Below, in pieces: positions 46,960 to 54,768 of a stretch of 64,000 bases of DNA. A program made the translations under genes and the position numbers. Source of the stretch: Glaciecola petra (lineage in GTDB: Bacteria; Pseudomonadota; Gammaproteobacteria; Enterobacterales; Alteromonadaceae); the NCBI RefSeq assembly GCF_031846345.1, contig NZ_JAVRHX010000004.1, forward strand, positions 186,001-250,000. The letters run 5' to 3'. Every line of letters begins with the position of its first letter. The stretch's first letter is position 1. A model generated the notes under the pieces. That model was given only the letters and a program-made list of their open reading frames with translations. It was not told the origin of the DNA and made no database searches.

Positions 46960-47688
46960 TTACAAACTTTTGTATATAAGTCGCAATGACAGAAAGTTCT
47001 GCCAGTACCGCTTTATTAGTCTGGGTGCAACTATCATTCTAAAAAACCATTCCAAATGTAATTTTTGAAAAATTATGGGTGCTCTCTTCTCTTCACCAGT
47101 AATAAATAAAATTGAAGCTCCTATACATAATGCAACGCCGTGCTCGAGCTCTTGCTTTAATGCAATGGCAAATTTTTCTTGTTGTGGAGAACCAACTGCT
47201 AGAAACAACACATCAGGTTTTAAAGACTTTATGCTAGCAACAAGTTCTTTAACTTCTTCAGGTTTATTAATGAATCCCATAGAAGGATTGATATGTGTTA
47301 GATCTAGTCTTTCATGAGTATCTTGTAATTGCTTGAAAATCGCGTCATCCCCTCCAAAAATGAGAACTTTTTTATTAGACAATTTGGGGGAATCAAACAG
47401 CATTGCTGTTAAATCACTGCCAGGAACAACAGAATCGATAGGCGTACTTTTAATGCTCAATAGAACCTTCAATATGCGACTATCGCATAAACACAAATCA
47501 GCTTGTTCGTAAAGATATGAAAAGCCTTCTCGATTTTTAACAAGTCTTTCTAGGTGGTCAATATTAGGCGTTACAACATATTTGAACTTGTTGTTTTCAG
47601 AGTTATCAATGACCCAATCAAGACTTTCCTCCAAATTCAAGTCATGAAGTTCGACTAATTTAGTCTTTATTTTTTTCATCTTTTTCAT
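46960..47688 (-). CDS. WecG/TagA/CpsF-family glycosyltransferase (GT26)
   Basis: This 242-residue enzyme of family GT26 transfers ManNAc-, Glc- or related residues to an undecaprenyl-linked sugar. Motifs are VVTPNIDHLERLVKN (the family Thr-x-Asn-x-x-His segment), LCLCDSRILKVLL, VVPGSDLT, and FLAVGSPQQEKFA, with a C-terminal basic amphipathic tail that docks to membrane. It overlaps the preceding GT2 gene by 29 bp; ATG 47688 has AGGGAAG immediately upstream. It probably acts early in repeat-unit assembly after the initiating phosphoglycosyltransferase. Confidence 0.9.
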   Translation of the reverse strand: MKKMKKIKTKLVELHDLNLEESLDWVIDNSENNKFKYVVTPNIDHLERLVKNREGFSYLYEQADLCLCDSRILKVLLSIKSTPIDSVVPGSDLTAMLFDSPKLSNKKVLIFGGDDAIFKQLQDTHERLDLTHINPSMGFINKPEEVKELVASIKSLKPDVLFLAVGSPQQEKFAIALKQELEHGVALCIGASILFITGEEKRAPIIFQKLHLEWFFRMIVAPRLIKRYWQNFLSLRLIYKSL

Positions 47689-48862
47689 CTTCCCTTGATG
47701 TTCTTACCCAAGTAGTTTGTCGACCTTTCGCAAATGAAGAATAAACACCTATTTTATCGAGAATAAAACTAAATATTTTGGGGATGTCTGTTGGTTTTAA
47801 CACAGTTCGCCCTTTAATTAACCAAACAATTGTTAACGATAACAATACAAATAAATTATTGCTTAACATTGAAAGCCACAAAACCGTATAGCCGAAAAAT
47901 TGAAGTATATAGCCAGTGATAAGTAGCGATATCAGTATTATTAAGTAGGCAAATAGAGGAGGGATAACTGCGTCTAAAATCAAGAAAACAGCTCTAAATG
48001 ATTTACTATTAAATGCACTAATAAAAAAAGTAGGACTTTTAGTGATCGTATCCATATGGCCATGTTCCCAACGCTTTCGTTGTTCGCTTAAGCCTTCATT
48101 ACTAGCTGGAAAATGACTAATGACTGTACTGTTTGGCGCAAATTTAACCCTATTTTTACCAATGCTCAGTTTCAAACCTAATTCTAGATCTTCGACTATA
48201 GAGCCCGATGCGAAATTGATACTCGCTAATACTTTCCGAGGAAATGCGATACCAGAGCCCTGTATATGACAACCAATTTTGAGCGTATCTAAACCTTTCG
48301 CCCGCACAGCATTTTTTAACCACCAAGTAAATTCTGCTATCTTAGTCTTTGGCTCACTTTCAACCGCTTTCATTAAATAAACGGCCTGACAAATTAATTT
48401 TTCTTCGATTACGCTTGAAATCAGCTGTTTGTAACTACCGTCCGTGAAAAGACAATCAGCATCAAACAATACTAGGTTATCGAATTCTAGGTTGTCTAAA
48501 ATCCATTTGGTTCCAAAATCCAAAGCATAGCCTTTGCCTTTTTGTTTTTCGGAAAATCTTTCTAGCACTTTGGCACCTAGAGCGCGACAAACAGAAGATG
48601 TATCATCATTGCAATTGTCGGCAACCACAACAATGACATCGTTCTCAAGTTTTTGCTGTTCTAGATTCTTTATTGTTTTGGCAATAACTTGTGACTCATT
48701 ATGTGCAGGAATAAGAATAACGTTTTTGACAGCTTCTAAATTACAAATCCGCCGTCGCTTTTGAGAAAATGAGAGTGCTCCAACTATCAACTCTACACAT
48801 AATAAAAATGATAGTAATCCGACTGTACTTGCCAGCACAAATTCAAAGGCTATGATGATCAT
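47660..48862 (-). CDS. Membrane family-2 glycosyltransferase
   Basis: This 400-residue processive-type GT2 protein has one N-terminal helix (about 5-28) and two or three C-terminal helices. The catalytic domain has LIPAHNESQVIAKTI, VVVADNCNDDTSSV, the DXD motif as FDADCLF, an acceptor region with VEDLELGL (catalytic Asp), and QRKRWEHGHM, which is the Q-x-x-RW signature. It resembles enzymes that extend membrane-linked polysaccharides; the donor sugar is unknown. The start overlaps the upstream gene by 4 bp (ATGA) and the end overlaps the WecG-type gene by 29 bp, so the three are tightly coupled. Confidence 0.9.
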   Translation of the reverse strand: MIIIAFEFVLASTVGLLSFLLCVELIVGALSFSQKRRRICNLEAVKNVILIPAHNESQVIAKTIKNLEQQKLENDVIVVVADNCNDDTSSVCRALGAKVLERFSEKQKGKGYALDFGTKWILDNLEFDNLVLFDADCLFTDGSYKQLISSVIEEKLICQAVYLMKAVESEPKTKIAEFTWWLKNAVRAKGLDTLKIGCHIQGSGIAFPRKVLASINFASGSIVEDLELGLKLSIGKNRVKFAPNSTVISHFPASNEGLSEQRKRWEHGHMDTITKSPTFFISAFNSKSFRAVFLILDAVIPPLFAYLIILISLLITGYILQFFGYTVLWLSMLSNNLFVLLSLTIVWLIKGRTVLKPTDIPKIFSFILDKIGVYSSFAKGRQTTWVRTSREDEKDEKNKD

Positions 48863-50073
48863 GTAGCATTTTCTCTAAAATATTGCGCAATCTTTTTAGC
48901 CTCTATTGACGCGTCATGATTTAGTTTAACCGCTGCATAAGCGTTTTCTATTAATGCCGTATAAGCAGATTGATTTAAGGCTAATAATTCATTGATAGCT
49001 TCGACTAATTCTATAGCGCAGCCCGGAGCAACAATAAAGCCAGTTTCTCTCGGCCTTACAAGCTCGGGAATACCTGCAATACGAGTCGTTACTACCGGCA
49101 CTTTTGATGCCAAAGCTTCCATAATTGCGACTGGCAAACCTTCGGCAAAACTAGGCAAGAGCATAAAATCACAGTCCAAAAGTAATTCCCTTATTTTACT
49201 AGAGTCAACCCAGCCAGTAATTTTAATGCTGTCTTGCAAACCGTTCTCTTGAGCGTACCTTTCAACATCACTGCGTAATTCTCCGTCGCCTGCAAAAATA
49301 ATTTCAATTGGCACACCAGACTCACGAAGCATCTTTAACGCTTCCATAGCGATTAGTGGTCCTTTTTGTTCACATAGGCGCCCAATAAATAAAGCGCTAA
49401 TTTTTTCGCTATTTATTTTTTCAATTGACAATTGATCGTCAAAGAAACTAGGGTCAAGACCGCATCTAATTATTTTTATTTTATCCCACTGGTCATGTGA
49501 GACCCATCGTTGCAACTGACTTTTACAGAATTTTGTAATTGCAAAAACAAAGCGAGACCTAACTATTTTTTCAGTTAAATTTATTGATAGTGGCCTATCA
49601 AATTCCTCGGGACCATGCACCGTAAAGCTGTATGGAATATTAGTAACCAAAGAGCAATACATTGCAACGTCTGTTGAGTTGGTTCCAAAATGCGCATGGA
49701 TGTGTTGCGTGCCGTTGGTTTTGCAAATTTGAGCAAGCCGAAGTCCTTCAAGAAAATAAACAAGGTTTTTTAACACGCTTCTATCTGAAGTTTTCATCAT
49801 TCTTATACATAAGAAAAACGCACTTAAGGTCTTGCTAAACTCTGTTAAAAGTAACGACAATAGAGCTTTTATTAAAACAATTGGACTTGGTTTTAAAATA
49901 TATTGAGTTTTTGGTATTTCTGCATAATCGGGATTATTTGTATCAGTAATATCATCTTTATGAATCGAGACACGGCTGACTGTAAAGCCCTCTTGCTCAA
50001 GAGCTTGAATTTCTCGCCTAATAAAGGTGTGACTTACCTTAGGGTAATGGTTAACAAAATAAGTGATATTCAC
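48859..50073 (-). CDS. Family-4 glycosyltransferase
   Basis: This 404-residue GT-B-fold retaining transferase has the N-terminal domain YFVNHYPKVSHTFIRREI and HIHAHFGTNSTDVAMY. The C-terminal donor domain contains ALFIGRLCEQKGPLIAMEA, IIFAGDGELR, LLPSFAEGLPVAIMEALA (the E-x7-E element) and VVTTRIAGIPELV. GTG 50073 is chosen because GGAAGGA lies six bases upstream; a TTG at 50091 in the same frame would add six residues without a ribosome-binding site. It lies between two GT2 genes in the leftward operon. Donor and acceptor are not predictable. Confidence 0.92.
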   Translation of the reverse strand: MNITYFVNHYPKVSHTFIRREIQALEQEGFTVSRVSIHKDDITDTNNPDYAEIPKTQYILKPSPIVLIKALLSLLLTEFSKTLSAFFLCIRMMKTSDRSVLKNLVYFLEGLRLAQICKTNGTQHIHAHFGTNSTDVAMYCSLVTNIPYSFTVHGPEEFDRPLSINLTEKIVRSRFVFAITKFCKSQLQRWVSHDQWDKIKIIRCGLDPSFFDDQLSIEKINSEKISALFIGRLCEQKGPLIAMEALKMLRESGVPIEIIFAGDGELRSDVERYAQENGLQDSIKITGWVDSSKIRELLLDCDFMLLPSFAEGLPVAIMEALASKVPVVTTRIAGIPELVRPRETGFIVAPGCAIELVEAINELLALNQSAYTALIENAYAAVKLNHDASIEAKKIAQYFRENAT

Positions 50074-50136
50074 TAAATTTCCTTCCAACAATTTTCATAA
50101 ATGAACCCAGTCTAATATATGAACTACTCATATTTA

Positions 50137-50988
50137 TTACTGATTTTTCAACACCGTTCTTTTCAAAACTTGCGCAATACGACGCAACTTAAATCCAATC
50201 GCCAAAATAAATAGTTCTTTGAAGCGTGGTTTTACTTGACCGTAACTATACAAACGATAAGTAAGAGCAAGTTTCTCACTGAAACTCAGAGGCGCCACTT
50301 TGTCAATAAGGCGTTCAAATGCAAACCTAACTACTGCTTCAGGTTTTTCTGAAATTCTAACACCACCATGATCATGAATTTGCACATAGGAATAACTCAA
50401 ACAATTGTACAATACACCGAATTTGCTGCTAAGCCTTAACCAAGTATCCCAGTCTTGTAATGCTGGCATTTTTTCGTCAAAACCATTTATTCCTAACCAG
50501 TTTTCCTTTGAGGTAAACACTTGGTTGCCTATCGCGTTTTCTTTTCTTAGTGCATCAAAGGTCACTAATGGTGCATCGTAACACTTTACAACACCGTATT
50601 TGCGATGCTCTACGATACTGTCAAATATACCGGCAAAATCACTACCTTGAGCTTGTAAATCGAGCCATTTATCTACGAATGTTTGAATGCGCCAGGGTTC
50701 AAAATAATCGTCGTCATCAAGACCCGTCACAAACTCACCTTTAGCCATATTAATTGCTTTATTTCTGCCGACGCAAGCACCTTTAGACTCACCTGTCGTA
50801 TTGATTATCGCCAGCAAAACATCTTCAGCTTGCTGCTCGTTCAACCAACTTTGAGTACCATCGTTTGAACCATCATCAGCCACAATAATTTCTATATTTT
50901 TATAAGATTGGACTCGCACTGATTCAACCGCTCTTTTGAGTAGCTCTAAACGATTGTACGTAGTGATGTATACGGTAACTAATGGCAT
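50137..50988 (-). CDS. Family-2 glycosyltransferase, first gene of the leftward operon
   Basis: This 283-residue cytoplasmic or membrane-associated GT-A enzyme opens with VTVYITTYNRLELLKRAVES and IIVADDGSNDGTQ. The metal-binding motif is TGLDDDDYFEPWR. The C-terminal helices carry basic residues that may attach to membrane. The enzyme adds a single sugar to the repeat unit; specificity is unknown. It heads the run GT2-GT4-GT2-WecG-propeller-acyltransferase. Its upstream region is shared with divergent lapG and contains a possible sigma-54 site. Confidence 0.9.
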   Translation of the reverse strand: MPLVTVYITTYNRLELLKRAVESVRVQSYKNIEIIVADDGSNDGTQSWLNEQQAEDVLLAIINTTGESKGACVGRNKAINMAKGEFVTGLDDDDYFEPWRIQTFVDKWLDLQAQGSDFAGIFDSIVEHRKYGVVKCYDAPLVTFDALRKENAIGNQVFTSKENWLGINGFDEKMPALQDWDTWLRLSSKFGVLYNCLSYSYVQIHDHGGVRISEKPEAVVRFAFERLIDKVAPLSFSEKLALTYRLYSYGQVKPRFKELFILAIGFKLRRIAQVLKRTVLKNQ

Positions 50989-51020
50989 ATATTCTTTATT
51001 AAAAAATGTCGAATATTTTG

Positions 51021-51038
51021 ATGCAATGATAATACCAG
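51021..51038 (-). promoter_or_regulatory. Weak sigma-54 candidate upstream of the glycosyltransferase operon
   Basis: Read leftward: TCTGGTATTATCATTGCA. GG and GC are 10 bp apart; the -12 part (TTGCA) is good and the -24 part (CTGGTAT) is only partial. The predicted start near 51011 is about 22 nt before ATG 50988. Confidence 0.3.
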
Positions 51039-51202
51039 AAATTAAAAATGGTGTTTGTTGAATTATTGTTACAAATTTGAAGGTCTTTACGAACAGAAAA
51101 ACATGCCATAAACACCAAAAAGGCTAAGGTTTACGGGCAATTGTGCGATTACTTAATAGCAGTGTTTTTCTTTATTCTCTACTTTAAGGTTTTCGCACAT
51201 AT

Positions 51203-51853
51203 ATGGCTCTGAACTTCTCACATAAAATCATGTTTGCATTGATGCTTACATGCCTATTTGTGAGTGTTTTTTCCAACATAGAATTCAGCGAACAAGTCTT
51301 TGCAAACATGCGTGAAAAATACGATGCACAAGCCGAGCAACGTGCCCGGGATTGGCAGCGACTTATTCTTGCTAATCAAAACGTACCTATTGAAGACAAG
51401 CTATACGAAGCTAATAAATTTTTTAATCGAATGTCTTTTGAAGACGACATCAAGCATTGGGGAAAAGTCGACTATTGGGCCACACCTCTTGAGTTTTTAG
51501 GCAAAGATGCGGGCGATTGTGAAGATTTTACTATTGCAAAATATTTTACGCTATTAGAAATGGGTGTAGAAAATACCAAATTGAAACTGATGTATGTAAC
51601 GGCCACGCGACCCCGCCAAGCACATATGGTGTTGGCATATTACGAAACGCCCTCCTCTATACCCTTGGTGCTCGACAATTTGAATAAACGAATACTTCTC
51701 GCTTCACAAAGACGTGACCTTATTCCTATATATAGCTTTAATGGTGAAGGTTTATGGGAAGCTAAAGAGCAGGGACGAGGTAGACAACTACAAAAGGGCG
51801 GCAACAATAAGTTATGGGCCGATGTAAATTCAAGAATGCAGCAAGGATTTTGA
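51203..51853 (+). CDS. lapG: LapG-type periplasmic cysteine protease
   Basis: This 216-residue transglutaminase-like cysteine peptidase (DUF920/BTLCP) is expected in the periplasm, where LapG releases LapA-type adhesins from the cell surface. A hydrophobic signal or anchor spans residues 9-26. The catalytic triad is visible: Cys in GKDAGDCEDFTIAKY near residue 105, His in RQAHMVLAYY near 140, and Asp in LVLDNLN near 157. The following gene encodes LapD, which sequesters LapG when c-di-GMP is high, so the pair forms a complete switch. The adhesin substrate, with its double-Ala-Gly cleavage site, is not in this window. AAGG lies rather far from ATG 51203, so translation may start weakly. Confidence 0.93.
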   Translation: MALNFSHKIMFALMLTCLFVSVFSNIEFSEQVFANMREKYDAQAEQRARDWQRLILANQNVPIEDKLYEANKFFNRMSFEDDIKHWGKVDYWATPLEFLGKDAGDCEDFTIAKYFTLLEMGVENTKLKLMYVTATRPRQAHMVLAYYETPSSIPLVLDNLNKRILLASQRRDLIPIYSFNGEGLWEAKEQGRGRQLQKGGNNKLWADVNSRMQQGF

Positions 51854-51911
51854 TATATTATGCTTACTAAATCACACTTTACAAAATACACAAAATATTT
51901 AGGGGCTTATT

Positions 51912-53843
51912 ATGTCACTCGCTAAGCAACTTGGATTAGCCTTTTTTGCTGTGTTACTAATTGTATTTGCAGGGATTCTGTTTACCAGTGTTGAAAACAC
52001 GCGTAATTTTATTGAACGCCAATTAAGTTCTCATGCACAAGACACGGCAACATCCTTGGGTTTGTCAATCACACCATATTTAGCAAATAAAGATGACTTA
52101 GCCATTGTAGATACTATGGCTAACGCTATTTTCGATCGTGGCTATTACAGCAGTATTGAACTAGTCGACTTAAATAATGAGCAAGTATTATTAAAGACCA
52201 ACCCTAGTAAACACGAAAAAGTACCAAGTTGGTTTAGTGAGCTGTTTCCAATTACTCCACCTGTAGCACAAAGCGATTTAAACGATGGCTGGATGCAACA
52301 TGGTAAATTGGTTGTTGTCAGCAACCCAGGAATTGCTTACCTGCAGTTGTGGGAAAATGCCTTAAGTGCATTTTGGGTCGTACTAGTGGCATTAATTATT
52401 TCACAATTTTTTGTTTGGTTTTTAGTAAAACGCATTATTACTCAACCGATTGGGCAGGTTATTGAACAAACAGTGTCAATTGGTCAACGCAATTTTGAGC
52501 AAATCAGCACCATTCCCAAAACGCTCGAACTTAGCAATATTGTTACCGCTGTTAATTATATGGCTGCAAAACTTTCTACACTATTTAAAAGCCTTGACGA
52601 ACAATCCGACACCTACAAAAAATTTGCATATACCGACAGTTTAACCAACATTGGCAATAGACGTGCCTTTGAATTAGCGATAACACAGATATTGCGCAAC
52701 ACAGAAGAAGCTCAGCAAGCATATTTTGGCCTAGTGAGAGCCTCTAGCTTAGCTAATGTAAACAATACATGCGGCCCACAAGAAGGCGATAATTATATCA
52801 AGACAGTGCTTGATATTATTTCCACATTGAGCAATAAGAGCTTCGATACAAAACACCTTTATCGAATATCAGGCGCTGATTTCGCTTTGGTAATCGAAAA
52901 CACCTCAAAACAAAAAGTGCATGATTTTGCCTCCGGACTCGATACTTTATTTAGCCAACACAATAAATCAGAATATAAATCAGGTATCGCTCATGTAGGA
53001 TTTACGGTATTTGCTCAAAATCATAAACTTAGCACCTTATTAGAACAAGCCGACAGCGCACTAAAAGTGGCACAAAACAGTGACAAAACATGGCAATTTG
53101 CAGACAGCTTAGACATTATTCAATCTAACGCCAATTGGCGCGAAGACTTACAAAGCATTTTACAAAAAGATCACTGTGAGTTTGCTCAACAAGCAGTTGT
53201 AGATGCTAAAGGAGAATCTATCTACAAGGAGTGCTTTGCCCGGCTATCGATAGATCAAAACAAACAAGCTTTACCGATGGGGCAACTCATTCCGGCTTCT
53301 GTTAGATTAGACTACAGTGTTGACCTTGATCGCTTGATTGCGAAAACGCTTATTCAAAAAATCGAAACGATTAACCATAGTGTTGGTCTGAATATTTCTA
53401 GACAGTCCTTGTTCAATGACGAATTTATGCAGTGGTTTTTTACCGAGTTAGAGCATTTGGGTAATGACGCGAGCAAATTAGTGTTAGAAATTCCTGAACG
53501 AGCACTTATTCAAGATATTCATAAAATTGCGCAAACAAGCGCGCAACTAAAAACCTTAGGCGTAAAAATAGCGATTGAACATTTTGGTGCACAACTCGCT
53601 GGCTTGCAACATTTACAAAAAACAAAGCCTGATTTTGTAAAAATAGACGGACGATATACGCATAATATCTCGCAAGAAAACGATAATCAGCTATTTGTTA
53701 AAACACTCACGAGTATTTCTCACGGGCTGGATATAAAAGTAATAGCTGAAATGGTCGAACTGGAAGCAGATAAAATATGGTTAATTAACAATAATGTAGA
53801 TTACATCCAAGGTTTCGTTATTGAAAAGCCTAGCCCAAAATAA
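51912..53843 (+). CDS. lapD: LapD-type c-di-GMP receptor (LapD_MoxY_N, HAMP, degenerate GGDEF and EAL)
   Basis: This 643-residue inner-membrane receptor has helices at about 6-26 and 155-175 flanking a periplasmic LapD_MoxY_N domain that contains the output Trp in GWMQHGKLVVV. A HAMP domain follows. The GGDEF domain has TDSLTNIGNRRAFE but SGADF near residue 319 instead of GG[DE]EF. The EAL domain has KECFARL near 437 instead of EALxR. Both are catalytically decayed, as in characterised LapD, which binds c-di-GMP with its EAL fold and signals inside-out to trap LapG. AGGGG seven bases before ATG 51912 supports the start, 58 bp after lapG. Confidence 0.93.
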   Translation: MSLAKQLGLAFFAVLLIVFAGILFTSVENTRNFIERQLSSHAQDTATSLGLSITPYLANKDDLAIVDTMANAIFDRGYYSSIELVDLNNEQVLLKTNPSKHEKVPSWFSELFPITPPVAQSDLNDGWMQHGKLVVVSNPGIAYLQLWENALSAFWVVLVALIISQFFVWFLVKRIITQPIGQVIEQTVSIGQRNFEQISTIPKTLELSNIVTAVNYMAAKLSTLFKSLDEQSDTYKKFAYTDSLTNIGNRRAFELAITQILRNTEEAQQAYFGLVRASSLANVNNTCGPQEGDNYIKTVLDIISTLSNKSFDTKHLYRISGADFALVIENTSKQKVHDFASGLDTLFSQHNKSEYKSGIAHVGFTVFAQNHKLSTLLEQADSALKVAQNSDKTWQFADSLDIIQSNANWREDLQSILQKDHCEFAQQAVVDAKGESIYKECFARLSIDQNKQALPMGQLIPASVRLDYSVDLDRLIAKTLIQKIETINHSVGLNISRQSLFNDEFMQWFFTELEHLGNDASKLVLEIPERALIQDIHKIAQTSAQLKTLGVKIAIEHFGAQLAGLQHLQKTKPDFVKIDGRYTHNISQENDNQLFVKTLTSISHGLDIKVIAEMVELEADKIWLINNNVDYIQGFVIEKPSPK

Positions 53844-53884
53844 GCCCTAGCCCGCTATAATATTGGCCTAGAGGAAAATATTGA

Positions 53885-53913
53885 TTGCTTGTTTTTTCGA
53901 CAAGGTTTAAAAT
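53885..53913 (+). promoter_or_regulatory. Sigma-70-type promoter before the 201-aa secreted protein gene
   Basis: TTGCTT (53885-53890) and TAAAAT (53908-53913) are 17 bp apart; the -10 box matches five of six consensus bases. The transcript would start near 53920, about 94 nt before ATG 54014. Confidence 0.4.
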
Positions 53914-54013
53914 AGAAGATATCAGTAGTAGGTTGCCGGTCAATATCTGCGGCGTTTTAACATTAATATGTGAAGCGCTGGGAAGATAAATTAGGCAATT
54001 AATAGGATGAGTT

Positions 54014-54619
54014 ATGATGAAGCGTTTATCAGTTAGTTTTCTTTTTTTATGTTTGTTTAGCGTTGTTGCCATCGCACAAACGCCAGCATCACCCAGCTTA
54101 TTTGGTGACGATGAGCAGCCAGGTAATCGGCTACACGAAGTGATTGCCGCTAAAATGGCAAATGGCGAAGCCAAAAACGCAGCAATTGTTGATGCGATAA
54201 AAGTGGCTCTTACCGATGCTGACAATTCATTAAATGGCGAAGCTAAATCAGCGGTGGCTTTTGATATTCCTTTGGCTGAACAGTTTTACGTGCAAATGGT
54301 TGACGTTAATAGTCTTATCGAAGTAACAAAAGTATTGATTGAAGAAAATGCAAGTAAGGCCATTCATGTTATTACGCTGGGTACAGTATTGTATCCAGAC
54401 TTTGCCCAAGAAGTATTCGACGGTGCAGCTTTAAGCGGTGTAATGGCGCCTGAAGATATCTTGGTGGCTGTTTTACAAGCTGGCGCAGATGCGACAACGG
54501 TGTCTGACCCAACTGCTATTGGCGGTGACGCAAACACAAATATTGCGGTTACTCCATTGGGTGCAGGTATTGGCGCTGGTGGTACAGGCGGCGGTGACAC
54601 AACGGCATCAACCAACTAG
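54014..54619 (+). CDS. Small secreted protein, Ala/Gly-rich, unknown
   Basis: I do not recognise this 201-residue protein. A signal peptide (FLFLCLFSVVAIAQ) is followed by a mainly alpha-helical body in which Ala, Asp and Val dominate (for example AIVDAIKVALTDADN, EDILVAVLQAGADATT). It ends in a flexible Gly/Thr-rich tail with GAGIGAGGTGGGDTTAST. There are no Cys after the signal and no lipobox. AGGATGAG precedes ATG 54014. It has its own promoter and a strong terminator, so it is expressed alone between lapD and a polymerase gene. That position suggests a matrix or envelope component, but this is inference. Confidence 0.75.
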   Translation: MMKRLSVSFLFLCLFSVVAIAQTPASPSLFGDDEQPGNRLHEVIAAKMANGEAKNAAIVDAIKVALTDADNSLNGEAKSAVAFDIPLAEQFYVQMVDVNSLIEVTKVLIEENASKAIHVITLGTVLYPDFAQEVFDGAALSGVMAPEDILVAVLQAGADATTVSDPTAIGGDANTNIAVTPLGAGIGAGGTGGGDTTASTN

Positions 54620-54637
54620 TTATTAAATTGATTCGAC

Positions 54638-54662
54638 AAAGCCCCAATATTGGGGCTTTTTT
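54638..54662 (+). terminator. Intrinsic terminator after the small secreted protein gene
   Basis: The perfect 22-bp palindrome from AAAGCCCC to GGGGCTTT (54638-54659) is followed by more T residues. Confidence 0.88.
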
Positions 54663-54768
54663 ATTGCTTTGAATCTATGCATAATAACGGGGAAAGATTA
54701 ACTAATTAAAATCGAGATAAAAAATCAGCTCTTCAACTTCACAAACAGATAAAACATTTTATGGTTTA

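Noticed and set aside
51046..51120. Distant inverted repeat TGGTGTTT/AAACACCA upstream of lapG
   Set aside because: Arms are about 55 nt apart with no further pairing; no regulatory meaning could be argued.
53830..54225. 131-codon minus-strand frame spanning the end of lapD and the small secreted gene
   Set aside because: The plus-strand gene there has a signal peptide, ribosome-binding site, promoter and terminator; the antisense frame has none.
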